A DNA stretch of 49,259 nucleotides from NCBI GenBank assembly GCA_009731375.1, contig BJOX01000055.1, positions 176,336 through 225,594 on the forward strand. Direction: 5' to 3'. Below, in pieces: positions 1 through 24,690 of this stretch. Numbering within the stretch: the first letter of the stretch is position 1; each line of letters starts with the position of its first letter. The notes below the pieces were generated by a model. That model saw only the letters and a program-made list of their open reading frames with translations. It had not been told where the DNA came from and made no database searches. This DNA is from Paulinella micropora. Its lineage: Eukaryota; Cercozoa; Imbricatea; Euglyphida. Position numbers and translations under genes: made by a program.

Positions 1-53
1 TCCTTGGTTGACGAAATCAGAAGCTCCTTTTTTCTGACATTAGTCGATATCTC

Positions 54-57
<4 letters not shown>
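1..57 (+). mobile_element. Interspersed repeat family A, truncated 3' end
   Basis: 'TTGACGAAATCAGAAGCTCC...GATATCTCATC' matches the ends of the other two family A copies and is followed by a long TATC then TACC array to about 372. Confidence 0.75.
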
Positions 58-148
<91 letters not shown>

Positions 149-155
149 CATCTGC

Positions 156-212
<57 letters not shown>

Positions 213-221
213 CTATCTATC

Positions 222-280
<59 letters not shown>

Positions 281-373
281 CCTACCTACCTACCTACCTA
301 CCTACCTACCTACCAACCTACCTACCTACCTACCAACCTACCTACCAACCTACCTACCTACCTTTCTACCTAT

Positions 374-11603
<11,230 letters not shown>

Positions 11604-11976
11604 AGAATAGAATTGGACATGCAAGACATGTATGTTTTGCGAAGTAAGATTTCCCCAGAATAGCCGCTATACAAACTGCACCTCTCTGCAAAAACAAAAG
11701 AACGACTGCACCACTCTGCAAAAACAAAAGAACGTCAGGAAAGGTTCGCATTATACAACACTCGTTCTCTCCAATATTTGCTTCCTGCATTTACCATAAG
11801 AGAAGAATGACCCCAGCAACTGCGATCGTAAGCCATGGGATGTCCATATTACAGTAGATCTACCGCAGTAAGATCTGTACTTAGTTCTTTCTCCAGAACA
11901 CCGCAACCTAGTTCACCAGGACGACCGGCTGGTTCAGTTGCCACTTTTCGTCCTCCACAAAATTACCCACAAGAAT
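11604..11976. other. Unique sequence upstream of the FAXC-like gene
   Basis: No gene recognised. A 31-bp tandem pair 'ctctgcaaaaacaaaagaac' occurs at about 11683-11740. Promoter would lie here if the first exon is right; no clear TATA box. Confidence 0.5.
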
Positions 11977-12466
11977 CCGGCAGGGTGGCACACCACATTT
12001 TTTTCACAAAAAGAGTAAGAGTAAGAGTAAGAGTACGAGTAAGAGTAAGAGTAGAGAGTAGAGTAGAGAGTAGAGGAGAAGAGAGAAGTAGAGTAGAGTA
12101 GAGTAGAGTAGAATAGAATAGAGTAGAGTAGAGTAGAGTAGAGTAGAGTAGAGTAGAGTAGAGTAGAGTAGAGGAGAGGAGAGGAGAGGAGAGGAGAGGA
12201 GAGAAGGGAGAGGAGAGAAGTGAAGAGAAGGGACGAGAAGACGAAGGGGAAGGGGAAGGGGAAGGAGAAGGAGACGATGAAAGAGAAGTATGAGTAAGAA
12301 TAGAGTGAGTTTTTGACAGACTTAGTTCTGACTTTACTCTCTTTACAATTACGCTTTCATTAAAGTAGAATAAGTAGAGTTCGAAGAGGAGAGGAAGAGG
12401 AGGGAAGAGAGAGGAGAGGTGGGGTACGAGATTCTCTGAAAAAAATGTGGTGTGCCAGCCTGCCGG
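11977..12466. repeat. 30-bp inverted repeat flanking GTAGA array
   Basis: CCGGCAGGGTGGCACACCAC (11977) and its reverse complement ending 12466, 29/30 matches over the full arm. Between them are GTAGA/GGAGA arrays and a retroelement 3' end at 12317-12364. Confidence 0.8.
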
Positions 12467-13476
12467 CCTACTCTTACTCTTACTCTTACTCTTACTCTTA
12501 CTCTTACTCTTACTCTTACTCTTACTCTTACTCTTACTCTTACTCTTACTCTTACTCTTACTCTTACTCTTACTCTTACTCTTACTCTTACTCATACTCA
12601 TACTCATACTCATACTCATACTCATACTCATACTCATACTCATACTCATATACTCATATACTCATACTCATATTCATACTCACTCATACTCATACATACT
12701 CATACTCATACTCATACTCATACTCATACATACTCATACTCATACTCATACTCATACTCATACTCATACTCATACTCATACTCACACTCATACTCATACT
12801 CATACTCGTACTCATACTCATACTCATACTCATACTCTTACTCATACGCATACTCATTCTCATACTCATATTCATACTCATACTCATATTCATACTCATA
12901 TTCATACTCATACTCATTCTCATACTCATACTCATACTCATACTCATACTCATACTCATACTCATACTCATACTCATATACTCATATACTCATATACTCA
13001 TATACTCATATACTCATATACTCATATACTCATACTCATACTCATACTCATACTCATACTCATACTTATACTCATACTCATATACTCATATACTCATATA
13101 GTCATACTCATATACTCATATACTCATATACTCATATACTCATACTCATATCCTCATATACTCATGTACTCATATACTCATATACTCATATACTCATATA
13201 CTCATATACTCATTTACTCATATACTCATATACTCATATACTCATATACTCATATACTCATACTCATACTCATACTCATACTCATACTCATACTCATACT
13301 CATATACTCATATACTCATATGAGTATGAGTATGAGTGTATGATGTATGAGTGTATGAGTGTATGAGTGTATGAGTATATGAGTATCATACTCATACTCA
13401 TACTCATACTCATACTGATACTCATACTCATACTCATACTCATACTCATACTCATACTCATACTCATACTCATACT

Positions 13477-13508
<32 letters not shown>

Positions 13509-13593
13509 CATACATACATACAATTACATGCATATATGCATGCATACATACATGCACATACATGCATACATACATACATACAGACATCTATAC

Positions 13594-13645
<52 letters not shown>
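12467..13645. repeat. (CTTACT)n, (CTCATA)n, (ATAC)n and (TATC)n arrays
   Basis: Hexanucleotide array of about 1 kb with TA insertions; an inverted switch to GAGTAT at 13320. Confidence 0.95.
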
Positions 13646-13648
<3 letters not shown>

Positions 13649-13651
13649 CAG

Positions 13652-14465
13652 TGTTGCATAGCCCGGGCTAGGTCCCTTCGGGGGTTTAGGCCTCATACAA
13701 TGTCATCATTGTAGCTTGCGCAAGCTTACGGTGCTCAAAACACTTGGACTAACGGCTTGAACGGCTTCCTTTTCTTTCTCTTCTTCCTTGTCCTCCTCAA
13801 GACCCCACTCTCCATTTTGCCTTTTTCTTCAAACCCCTTGGAGAAGATTTTGCTCATGTCCACCCTTACGAAGATCCTTCGAGCCTCCTCGAAAAGAAGA
13901 GTCCAAAAGTGCACGTCCATCCGGACTATAAGTCACAACCCGGCATTGTCAACCCGGATTCCACCCACAGTGTTGACGCCGAGACATACTCTCATTTCGT
14001 CCAAGAAGTGCCCCGAAAGAACCAATCGAAAGAAGAAAGCACCTGATTTTGCCATCAACACCAAGAATATGGAAAGACATTGAAGAAGAACTCCAATCCG
14101 CCCTCCCTCTCATCCTCCCCTTATCTCTCATCCTGCATTCCGTCATAGCCGTCCAGTGTTGCATAGCCCGGGCTAGGTCCCTTCGGGGGTTTAGGCCTCA
14201 TACAATGTCATCATTGTAGCTTGCGCAAGCTTACGGTGCTCAAAACACTTGGACTAACGGCTTCCTTTTCTTTCTCTTCTTCCTTATCCTCCCACTCTCC
14301 ATTCCTAGATTGCCTTTTTCTTCNNNNNNNNNNCTCCTCTTCTTTTTTTCCAGAACACAGTCTACCCGTGATTCCCACCGGACACATGCACAGTACACAA
14401 ATTACTGTTTGATGTGAAACTGCGTTCCTTTGCAAGGACTAGATTCCTTTGCGACATCTCATCTA
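13652..14465 (+). mobile_element. Two tandem 3' ends of the same non-LTR family
   Basis: 13652-13760 and 14150-14465 both match 7680-7370 reversed, including AGCTTGCGCAAGCT and the GCCCGGGC palindrome. The second copy runs to '...CCTTTGCGACATCTCATC' and then TATC-like repeats. Between them, 13790-14150 holds about 100 codons open in one frame (HVHPYEDPSSLLEKK...), not recognised, probably element-derived. A 10-N gap is at 14324-14333. Confidence 0.7.
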
Positions 14466-15133
<668 letters not shown>

Positions 15134-15289
15134 TTGTGTATTAGATTTCAATAACGTAATAACTTAATGGATTTAGCATTCACATCCTGACTAATAAAAT
15201 TATATGTATTTCTGTTTGTCAATTAATCAGGATCATTCAAGTTAGGAAAACTATATGAGAATATTAATATTTTTACATTTCTGCAGAAT

Positions 15290-15344
<55 letters not shown>

Positions 15345-15813
15345 TTCATTTATTTTAAGTATTAAATATTTTGAAAATTAAATCATGATCTCATATTAAT
15401 ATTTGATGAATGTATCACTTTCCCCTGTTTTTCTTCCCTCTTTTGATTCTCTTCTTATTTTCTTCTCTTTTATCAAGTTTTATTTATTAATATTTTTTTT
15501 TCTTTTTTACGCTTCCTTTTGTTTTCCACCGCTTTTGTATCTCTTTGATACCTCTTCCACTTTCCATTCTATGTCTTCTGCGGTTCTGCTTCCCACTCAG
15601 GCTCTACTAGTATCAAGTGATATTGTATTTTTTTATTAAAACTGTGTTTGCGTAAATAAAGTAAAAATATTAATATTAATATCTTCGACGTGCGCTGTCT
15701 TCCTACTGTCCTAGGCATACGCATCATGGGCTTAGCTAGGCTAGCTAAATTTAAATTTTATATATAATATTAATAACTAGTATAACTATTACAATATTAT
15801 AATTCATTTTAAA
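15134..15813. other. AT-rich unique DNA with (TTTA)n
   Basis: TTTA array at 15290-15350; otherwise no gene or repeat recognised. Confidence 0.6.
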
Positions 15814-16093
15814 ATATTGCTGTTGACATTCAAGACAACAAAAAAAATTGATTTTTCTGTTTTGGTTGGAATTTCAGTTTTGGTTGGAATTTTGATTTTG
15901 GGTGAAAATTTGAATTTTTCAAATTAACGGCTATATTCGTCCGCAAAATATCGTAAATTTTCGCGAAATGTTACCGTTAAATTTGAAAATTTGAATTTTT
16001 GTCACAAAAATGAAAAACTGTCACAAAAATGAAAATCTGACACAAAAATGAAAAACTAATTTTTGTTGTTGTCTTGAATGTCAACAGCAATAT
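15814..16093. mobile_element. MITE with 44-bp terminal inverted repeats
   Basis: Left arm begins ATATTGCTGTTGACATTCAA (15814); the right arm (16050-16093) is its reverse complement with three mismatches in 44. The 190-bp interior has short direct repeats ('TTTGGTTGGAATTT', 'CACAAAAATGAAAA') and no ORF. Confidence 0.8.
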
Positions 16094-18270
16094 AATATTA
16101 TAATAAATGTCACAGCTATAGATTATAGCTAGATATGAATAGATAATAAATAACTCAGAGTCTTGTAACGTTAAGGTTTTGGTTTTAATACTATGATTCG
16201 CGTTTTACACAGTTCGCGCTATATTGTAACTCATCCTCGCAAACCAAGAGGAGGATTCTGCTGATGCTAGGCCCGGTCAGCGACTAGATTGCGTCAGGAC
16301 CTGCTTCTTTACGTGATCTCAGGCAGCCTGATCGTGATTTTGCTTAATAACGATGCATATATATGCTCGCGAATCATAAGTTACAAAAAACACACTTGAA
16401 TTATTGATTAATATTATATAAGTGATCAAAACCGTGGCATTAAGTTTGAACCGCTTAGCCTGGTATACTGAGTACTAGGAGTAGTACTAAGCATTAATCA
16501 GTTATAAATTAATACTGTAGTAGTACTACCGTGGCTACTAGTACTTAGTAGTATCATACTATTACTACTATTAATAGTATACGTATTGTACTGTAGCTAG
16601 TGTAGTACCTCTAGTACCTATACTAGCTAAAGTATACGTACTAGCTATATATAGTAGTAGTAATACTATTGTACCGTAGCGGCTAACTAAGTATCGATAT
16701 CTAGAGTATTAATAATTTTGAATTTGCTATCGAATAGTCTTGAATTTAATTCACGAGCCGCTCACTTGAAGTTCGAATTCACAACGTCATGATCAACTTC
16801 AATGGTTTACATGTAGATGTACGTATACACTTGAAGTTACATTTATTCTAGAATTTACTAGTAAGTTTCAGTATAAATTTTTGTTGTCACATTGCCACTA
16901 AAGTGGCACCCCCCGCCCGCAGGGCGTTCTAAGTGAAAATTTGCACGGAAATAACTGAAAATTTGTCGTAAGGTTGAGTCGTGAACTCAGAGTTCGACCC
17001 TTGTACAAGCTTGTATAGGGTTGAAATTTTGGCCATCGTCTTCTTAATGTTGGGGAGGGATACAGTGGCAGTGTAAAAGTTTCAGCGTGCGAGGGCGTGC
17101 AGGTCGCTTGCAGACGTAATGTATGTAGAACATTCTGGCGTTTGGTGTGGTGCATTCTCGCTTGATTTTCTTTGAACGGTTTTGCACACCCTACTTTTTT
17201 TGGTACCGGATGGGGTAACTGACGCAGCCTGGTGCAGCTAGCAGCTGCAAAAACACATGAATTTTTTGAAACCACATTTTGTGGCACTCCCCGTGAACTA
17301 GGTTGCACCCCTAAGCCGCACCCCCCCTGCGACTTTTCACCGCTTACTAGCCTTACTGTACTTATCTAAAAATTTACGTTTATTTTCTTACCGTATGTGA
17401 CGTTTCTGCTGATTAATTTTCTAGATTTTGACTAGACTCAAAAAATCAAGTTTCTAGCTAGAGTTTTTCTAGTTTTTATATTAGTCGCGCCGTGCACCCG
17501 CGGCCCCTACGCCTGGCCTAGGCCTATATATATAGCTACGTACTAGTACTACTAGTACTACTAACTAGTACTAGTACGTATACGTATATCAGTATATATA
17601 CTAGTAGTACTAGGTCTAGTAGACCTAGTAGACGTATACTGCTCTACTACCGTACTACTACTAGTTCTACTAGTACTAGTACACGTAGTACAGTACTACT
17701 AGTACTACGTATACTTAGCACTAGGTACTAGCTATAGCTATAGTAGTAGTATTGTATACGTAGCTAGCCCTGGCCTACGTATACCCTGGCCTAGCCTATG
17801 CTAGCGCTAAATCAAAATCTTTTTAGTATCGATATATCAAAATATTATTAATATGATCATGAGTCTTATCTATACATCTAGTAGTCACTCACTGTACATA
17901 TATATATAAAACTAGTAAAAATAATATTAAAGAGATTCACTTAGCTTGTGGGTTGTTCATAAACTGTTCGCTGAATCTAGTGAATTTGCATCCACTGGTT
18001 TTTTCCATAGTTATTATTTTTGTACCGGCCGCGGATATCGATGTGTCACTTTGCAATTGGTCCTCACAACGTTCAAAAAAGAAGACATAGAAACAGGCTA
18101 AAGGTGTACATGTCACCCTTTACAAAAATAAGGTGGCTGGTGTCTGATTGCCACCTCAGGGGGTGCGACTTAATTTTAACTAGACTCCGACTCTCAACGA
18201 AAAGTGTATTTAGTCCCCCCCCCCCCTCCTGCGACTTCTCACGGAACCTTACTGTAAAAGCGGTCCACTA
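16094..18270. other. AT-rich region dense in CTAG/GTAC/TAC motifs
   Basis: 16440-16720 and 17530-17780 are saturated with TAGTAC, CTAGTA and ACGTATAC. A ~40-bp sequence with 'CTGCGACTTYTCACSG...CTTACTGTA' recurs at 17320-17362 and 18221-18257. No gene recognised. Confidence 0.6.
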
Positions 18271-18590
18271 ACGCAAGTGGCACCCGTAGCGAGAAAAAGT
18301 GACGTAAAGTGTAGCCCAAGTGGCACCCTCAGCCAGGTGCCCAAAGAAGTGCCACCAACTAGACTAAGAACAAGAAAAACTTAAGCGCGAAGAGCATTGA
18401 ATAAAAATCTTTGGCTAGTTTGGTGGCACTAATAGAAAAAGTGACGCAAAGCGTCACGCGAATGTCTAGAAGGTGGGCGCGAAGCACCGTCGGCGAATGA
18501 AAGAAATAAGTAAAAGCGACAGTCGACGTCCAAACTGCAAGTGGCACCCCCAGCGAGAAAACGTGACAAAAGCGTCACGCAATAAAATAG
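18271..18590. repeat. Dispersed 'AGTGGCACCC...GTGACGCAAAGCGTCAC' repeats
   Basis: Three or four copies; the best (about 18440-18456) is a GTGACGC-AAA-GCGTCAC hairpin. Confidence 0.6.
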
Positions 18591-20140
18591 AAAAAAGAAC
18601 AACAAGTATAAACTTCAACCCCCCCTCTCACATCGATAAGAAACACAAAATGACTGCGCCCAAGCATCTTTCAACACCCCAACACCCATAGAGTTAAAGC
18701 AAACAAAAACGAAGCAAACGAGACAATGAGGGCGCGCGCGTAGGAGAGACACGAAAACAAGCATGGCAGCACAGGACGAGACTGCCTCAAGTTCAGAGTT
18801 GGCAAGCACAGGCAAGGAATGAAAGGAAGAAAGAGTTTTTGAGGCAAATCAGGCGAGCAACACTTGGAAAACAATATGCAAGATAAAAATGCAAGAAAGA
18901 GTAAAAGGAACGCATGGATCATGAACAAATACAACATGGTGGGACAACCATAAACAGTGCCAAGACAAAACAGGTGACCGTGCCACACCCAAACGCAGGC
19001 AGTTGGACAGATTAAAAAAAAGACTTGTAGGAAAGTGAGTGTAGGTATGTGGCACGCAAGTGTGTTCAAGAATTTTGGAATCAAGTTTGGTGAAGTGGGG
19101 GATGCAAACACAGGAAGCAAAAAGCATGAACACAGCACTGGCTTTGCTTGAGAGTGAATTTGATTCGCAAAAAGGGCAGGACAGCAGAAATTCACAGGCT
19201 GGACTGAAAAGCCGCCGCGCCGACACTGGGTGGTCACTGAGGCCGGCTTGAACCTGAAAAGTATGGTGGATGCGACGGTCTTGCAAACTTTAATTTTAAA
19301 TTTTGTAAAAGTTGAACTACTAAACATAGTTTGAAACAGATCAAGTTGAAAGTTCAACGGTAGATTCTGAATCAGTGCGATCTGAAGAATTTATTTATAT
19401 TTTTTATTATTTCTAAACTGGCGAATAAACTAAAGAATCCTAGGCCCGGGAGGTAAAAAAACATATGAAGGGATTATGCCGGCCCACCCGGTACCATAAT
19501 GGCAATACTTACCATTCCGGTCTGCCGGTTATCCTTGGCCCCGCCACGGTCTGGAGGCTACAGAGGCTCTCTTCGTTAGGTATTCTTCAGTCTTCATATC
19601 GTTAGGACAGTCATCGGTCACAGTCACGTAGTATTATTAATAAATATCAGCCGTACCATTGTAACAGTCGATTGATTAGCTGAGTAATCAAACCGCTCGA
19701 TTTTTCCTTATTTACTGGTGACCGTGACGCACATTTTCCACTTGCAATATATATAATCAGTTAAAAACTTGACTCTAAGTTTGATACTAAACCCTGTTTT
19801 TGGACCTTCCGCTGTTATTAATAGCTTATTCCCGGTCCTGAACGTATTATTGTTGTAGAACTTGAACCTTAGGTGACCATAATGATATTAGGTGACACTC
19901 TTCATTCTCATGATTGTGTGCCCTTCGTTCTGTACTCTGACGAGTCACCTTTTATCACCTCAGTTGCTTTTCATGCTTCGACTTCCCATTTATTCCTGGG
20001 AGTAGCAAGGTTCCATGAAACGAGTGATTGCGCAAGGGAAAAAAAACTTAAAACATTGCATTACCATATTAGTAGGAATTTCTGACAATCAATAAGGAGT
20101 ATCCACAGGAGAAGGAGGCGGAGGAGAAGCAGGCTAGTAG
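18591..20140. other. Region without recognised gene
   Basis: A 228-codon ORF on the minus strand (19357-18671) is Cys/Leu/Phe-rich and antisense to A-rich DNA, with no family resemblance. TA array follows at 20140-20210. Confidence 0.5.
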
Positions 20141-20148
20141 AGTAAATA

Positions 20149-20201
<53 letters not shown>

Positions 20202-20239
20202 TAGTATAAACGATCAGGAAGAGGGGGAGAAGAGGAGAG

Positions 20240-20770
20240 AGCAGAGCAGGCGCGTGCAGTGTGCGCCGCTTGCTTCGCGCGGGTGCCTTCGCTTGTGCCT
20301 CGCGCCTGCCGTGCAGCCGTTCGCATGTGCTGCGCCAAGCGCAGCTGTCCCTTGCGCAGCCTTTAGGCACGAGCAGCGGGTTGTGGACCAACGCCGCGAC
20401 CCCTGGCGGCCCGGGCTCCGCTTGCGCCCTGTAGTCCCCATTGCACCCCAAGTTTTCTATCTATGCCATTGCAATTACGTAACTCCAAATTTCCACAAGC
20501 TGAGTTGCCAATAACTTCTAAAATGTAGGAAAGCATATAATCATCCGACTTGTCAACTGATGTCTGAAACCTGGACAGGGAGGAAAGAAAGGACGGCCAA
20601 GCGGGACAATTACTCGGACAGTGTGGGCTGTTGAGGATGTGTAACAGTTGTGCCATGCGCGTGGTCGTGGCAACAGTCGGGCGCAGCGGCCGAGGCAGGG
20701 AAGGCGCGCAACCACCTGCACGCACAATGGTTGACTCTATCTTCGCCACAGACCACGAAGCCAGCGCAGT
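20240..20770. other. CpG-rich island, no recognised gene
   Basis: GC- and CpG-rich blocks 20240-20445 and 20640-20760. A minus ORF 20749-20363 (MAKIESTIVRAGG...) is open but unrecognised. Confidence 0.4.
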
Positions 20771-20777
20771 AGAGTGA

Positions 20778-21380
20778 AGAAGAAGAAGAAGAAGAAGAAG
20801 AAGAAGAAGAAGAAGAAGGAGGAGGAGGAGGAGGAGGAGGAGGAGGAGGAGGAGAAGAAGAAGAAGAAGAAGAAGAAGAAGAAGAAGAAGGAGAGGAGGA
20901 GAGGAGGAGGAGGATGAGACTAGGAGAAGAAGAAGAAGAAGAAGAAGAAGAAGAAGAAGAAGAAGAAGAAGAAGAAGAAGAAAAAGAAGAAAAAGAAGAA
21001 CAAGAAGAAAAAGAAGAAGAAAAAGAAGAAAAAGAAGAAGAAGAAGAAGAAGAAGAAGAAGAAGAAGAAGGAGGAGGAGGAGGAGGAGGAGAAGAAGAAG
21101 AAGAAGAAGAAGAAGAAGAAGAAGAAGAAGAAGAAGAGAGCTTAGTTCTGACTTTGCTCTCTGTACATTTTCGCTTTTATTAAAGAAGAAGAAGAAGAAG
21201 AAGAAGAAGAAGAAGAAGAAGAAGATTTCATTTCTTTTCCTTCTCGCTCGATTTATGACATAGTTCTGACTCTAGTCTCTGTACAATTTTGCTTTCATTA
21301 AAGAAGAAGAAAGAAGAAGAAGAAGAAGAAGAAGAAGAAGAAGAAGAAGAAGAAGAAGAAGAAGAAGAAGAAGAAGAAGA
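20778..21380 (+). repeat. (GAA)n/(GGA)n arrays with two retroelement 3' ends
   Basis: 21140-21184 and 21260-21302 share 'TAGTTCTGACT', 'TCTCTGTACA' and 'TTATTAAAGAAG'/'TCATTAAAGAAG', each passing directly into GAA repeats. A third relative is at 12317-12364, passing into GTAGAA. Confidence 0.75.
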
Positions 21381-21737
21381 AGAAAGGGAGAAGTACGAGG
21401 GGTGACTTCAAATAAGGTTGTTGCTAATGATATTCATATAACCAAACTAAGCCAATTCAAAAAAGAACTTAAGCAATACTTATTAATTAATCAGGCTCGT
21501 AACGCCGGACTCTAAATGTAAATATATTAATAACTACAACCCCAGACACTGGTCACTGCCTCGGCCAGCGATTTGCTTTAGGCAATAGCTGTTAGCAGTT
21601 ACTCCATGAGTTATAATTGTACAATTATCTCTCTAAATAAAAAGAATCCAAGAAGAAGAAGAAGAAGAAGAAGAAGAAGAAGAAGAAGAAGAAGAAGAAG
21701 AAGAAGAAGAAGAAGAAGAAGAAGAAGAAGAAGAAGA

Positions 21738-22506
21738 TATGATACAATTGACCATGCAAAACTCACCCACAAACCACAACATGAATTCAACTTCAGCGAT
21801 GATACCACTGCCTTCTTCAAATCCTACCTGACCAGACGATTCCAAACTGTGTTCACAACACGCCCGCTCATACCCCCGCCTGATCACGCACGGTATACCA
21901 CAAGGCAGCATCCTTTCCACAACACTCTTTATCCTTTATATCAACAGCATCCTCCTATCACTTACACACGGAACAGTCTATCACTTACACTGCAGCATCT
22001 AACAAAGAGCAACTACAAGAGCATGCACAAACCGACACAACCAACCTTGTACGTTACTTTCATAGACATAATCTTGTACCTAACCCCACTAAGACAACAT
22101 ACACGATCTTTCACAAGTTTGGACAGGACGTAAGCTGCAGCTGGCGATCGGCGAGACAAAACTCGAACATGAGAAACAGGTCAAACTACTAGGTACAACT
22201 GTCCAAAGCAACTTATCTTTCAGAAAAAATTGCCGTCCGCCTACAACCATTTGTACAAATGTTTCGACATGTTAACCAGCTACTACCCACTCATATTCTT
22301 GTCCAACTATACTATAGCCACGTCTACTCCCTCCTAACATATAATATATCTGTCTGGGGATCTGACACCCCAAGCACCATCATCTACCCTCTCATCACCA
22401 TGCAAAAAAAGATAATACGCCTCATAAGCCTAGCATCACCAAGAGCACCTACCGCACCCTTATTTGCTAAACTTAGACTTCTAACTATACCTAATATATA
22501 TATATA
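21738..22506 (+). pseudogene. Non-LTR retrotransposon reverse transcriptase fragment (CR1/Jockey-like)
   Basis: Starts inside RT motif A (YDTIDHAKL) directly after a GAA array, then FFKSYLTRRFQTVFT. After a frameshift near 21865 comes LITHGIPQGSILSTTLF and ILYINS. The YADD box expected next is missing. A later block reads YSHVYSLLTYNISVWGSD and MQKKIIRLISLASPRAPTA, the typical RT C-terminal region. At least three frame changes and one deletion make it inactive. Flanked downstream by a 3' UTR and ATT array. Confidence 0.85.
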
Positions 22507-22952
<446 letters not shown>

Positions 22953-23431
22953 GGAGTGTTGACTGTGACATATTTGAGGGAAATCCCGATGAAAAAACCT
23001 AGTCACACTTGCTAAACAGAGTTCCAGCCCAATGGCCTCAAGGCGTTAAACTGTGACGCCAACTCATAACCCTTTGGTGGTAGATGCTGGGGAGGAGGGT
23101 CGTTGCGCGCGTAAAAGATCTTAAACTCCGCATATGCTGGTTGATAGCCCAGGACCCAGCAGACACCAGATTGTTATGGGTGGGGTTTCGAGGCAGCTCT
23201 AGCAACCGCGCTTGGTGTATGCACTTGCACATTCGGTGACGTCTTGCAAGAGGTTGCTGGGACTGCGGAATAACCTCGGCTTAGTGCAGTCTTGCCCTCA
23301 GGAGCTCCATCGGTGGCCCCGATCATCAGGCGAGAGACTGACACGGGGGGGTGGAGGACCTCGAACAAGGGTATTGGAGGCTTATGTCCGTTGAGGATAT
23401 GCCATTAGCTGCATCAGTACGCCTCAGATAT

Positions 23432-23511
<80 letters not shown>

Positions 23512-23515
23512 CTAC

Positions 23516-23581
<66 letters not shown>

Positions 23582-23585
23582 CATT
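22953..23585. other. Unclassified repeat-like segment ending in (ATT)n
   Basis: 450 bp of non-coding-looking DNA, then '...CGCCTCAGATATAGT' running into ATT, ACT and ATT arrays. Likely another retroelement tail. Confidence 0.5.
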
Positions 23586-23731
23586 ACTTTAATATATTAC
23601 AACGCTACTTTAATAATGTTAATATTATTCGGGTCACCGTCTTAGTTAAATCAATGGCCTTCGGGTTAACGATTTGTATGATGACCAGAGGTCACTTGTA
23701 AAAGTAACTTCATGAAATCAAAGGCAAAGGC

Positions 23732-24060
23732 AAAGAAGAAGAAGAAGAAGAAGGAGAAGAAGAAGAAGAAGAAGAAGAAGAAGAAGAAGAAGAAGAAGAA
23801 GAAGAAGAAGAAGAAGAAGAAGAAGAAGAAGAAGAAGAAGAAGAAGGAGAAGGAGAAGGNNNNNNNNNNGGAGAAGGAGGAGGAGGAGAAGGAGAAGGAG
23901 GAGGAGGAGAAGGAGAAGGAGGAGAAGGAGAAGGAGAAGAAGAAGAAGAAGAAGGAGAAGGAGAAGAAGAAGAAGAAGAAGAACAAGAAGAAGAAGAAGA
24001 AGAAGAAGAAGAAGAAGAAGAAGAAGAAGAAGAAGAAGAAGAAGAAGAAGAAGAAGAAGA
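23732..24060. repeat. (AAG)n/(GGA)n array
   Basis: Trinucleotide repeat with gap 23860-23869 and an AAC tail to 24110. Confidence 0.95.
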
Positions 24061-24110
24061 ACCCAACAACAACAACAACAACAACAACAATAACAATAAC
24101 AACAACAACA

Positions 24111-24690
24111 ACATCAATAGTATCAACAATCAAATCGTCGCCAACAAGAACAATTCTGTTGATATTACAGACCACATTTGTGCTCTGGTCATCCAATCGC
24201 CCACGAAGGGAACAAAAGACTGAAGTTGATTAATTTCGTCACCGCAGATGTGAAACATGTTCTGAGTGAGCAAACAACAAACCATTAAGTATCTCCAAAC
24301 GTCTGTTCTCAGTACATTTGTGGTGGTTATGCCGCTCTTTGGCACTGTCTTCTGGCAGTTGCCAAAAAAGTGTCGAGGACGGGCAGAAAAGTGTGAAGGA
24401 CGGGCGTAGCGCGGTGGTAGCGGCCTTGAGATCGGTCTTCTCACAAGCCATATTCGATGTCTACAATTTCTGAAGCATTCACGACAGGTGATGCAGAAGC
24501 GTTAGGAACTACCGAAGCGAAATTGAAAGAAAAAAAGATAATGTCTTGCCATGACTTGTGGAATCCATGGGTTGTGTGGCAACTACTCATCTTCAGGCTG
24601 AATTCGAATGCAGAACGGTTGTTGACACGATTTGTAATGAAATTAGTTGAGAAAAGATGAAGCAAATGTTGTGTCCATGATGCAAGCATC
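24111..24690. other. Unique segment, unrecognised
   Basis: Short ORFs on both strands (plus 24457-24660; minus 24689-24441) cannot be assigned. 24400-24460 has a tRNA-like 'GGGCGTAGCGCGGTGGTAG' and TTCGA, a weak SINE hint. Confidence 0.4.

Noticed and set aside
12447-13366. ~300-codon ORFs of THTHT/ILILI
   Set aside because: CTCATA hexanucleotide array in three frames.
18671-19357. 228-codon hydrophobic ORF on the minus strand
   Set aside because: Cys/Leu/Phe bias fits antisense of A/G-rich DNA; no family resemblance, no splice or conservation evidence.
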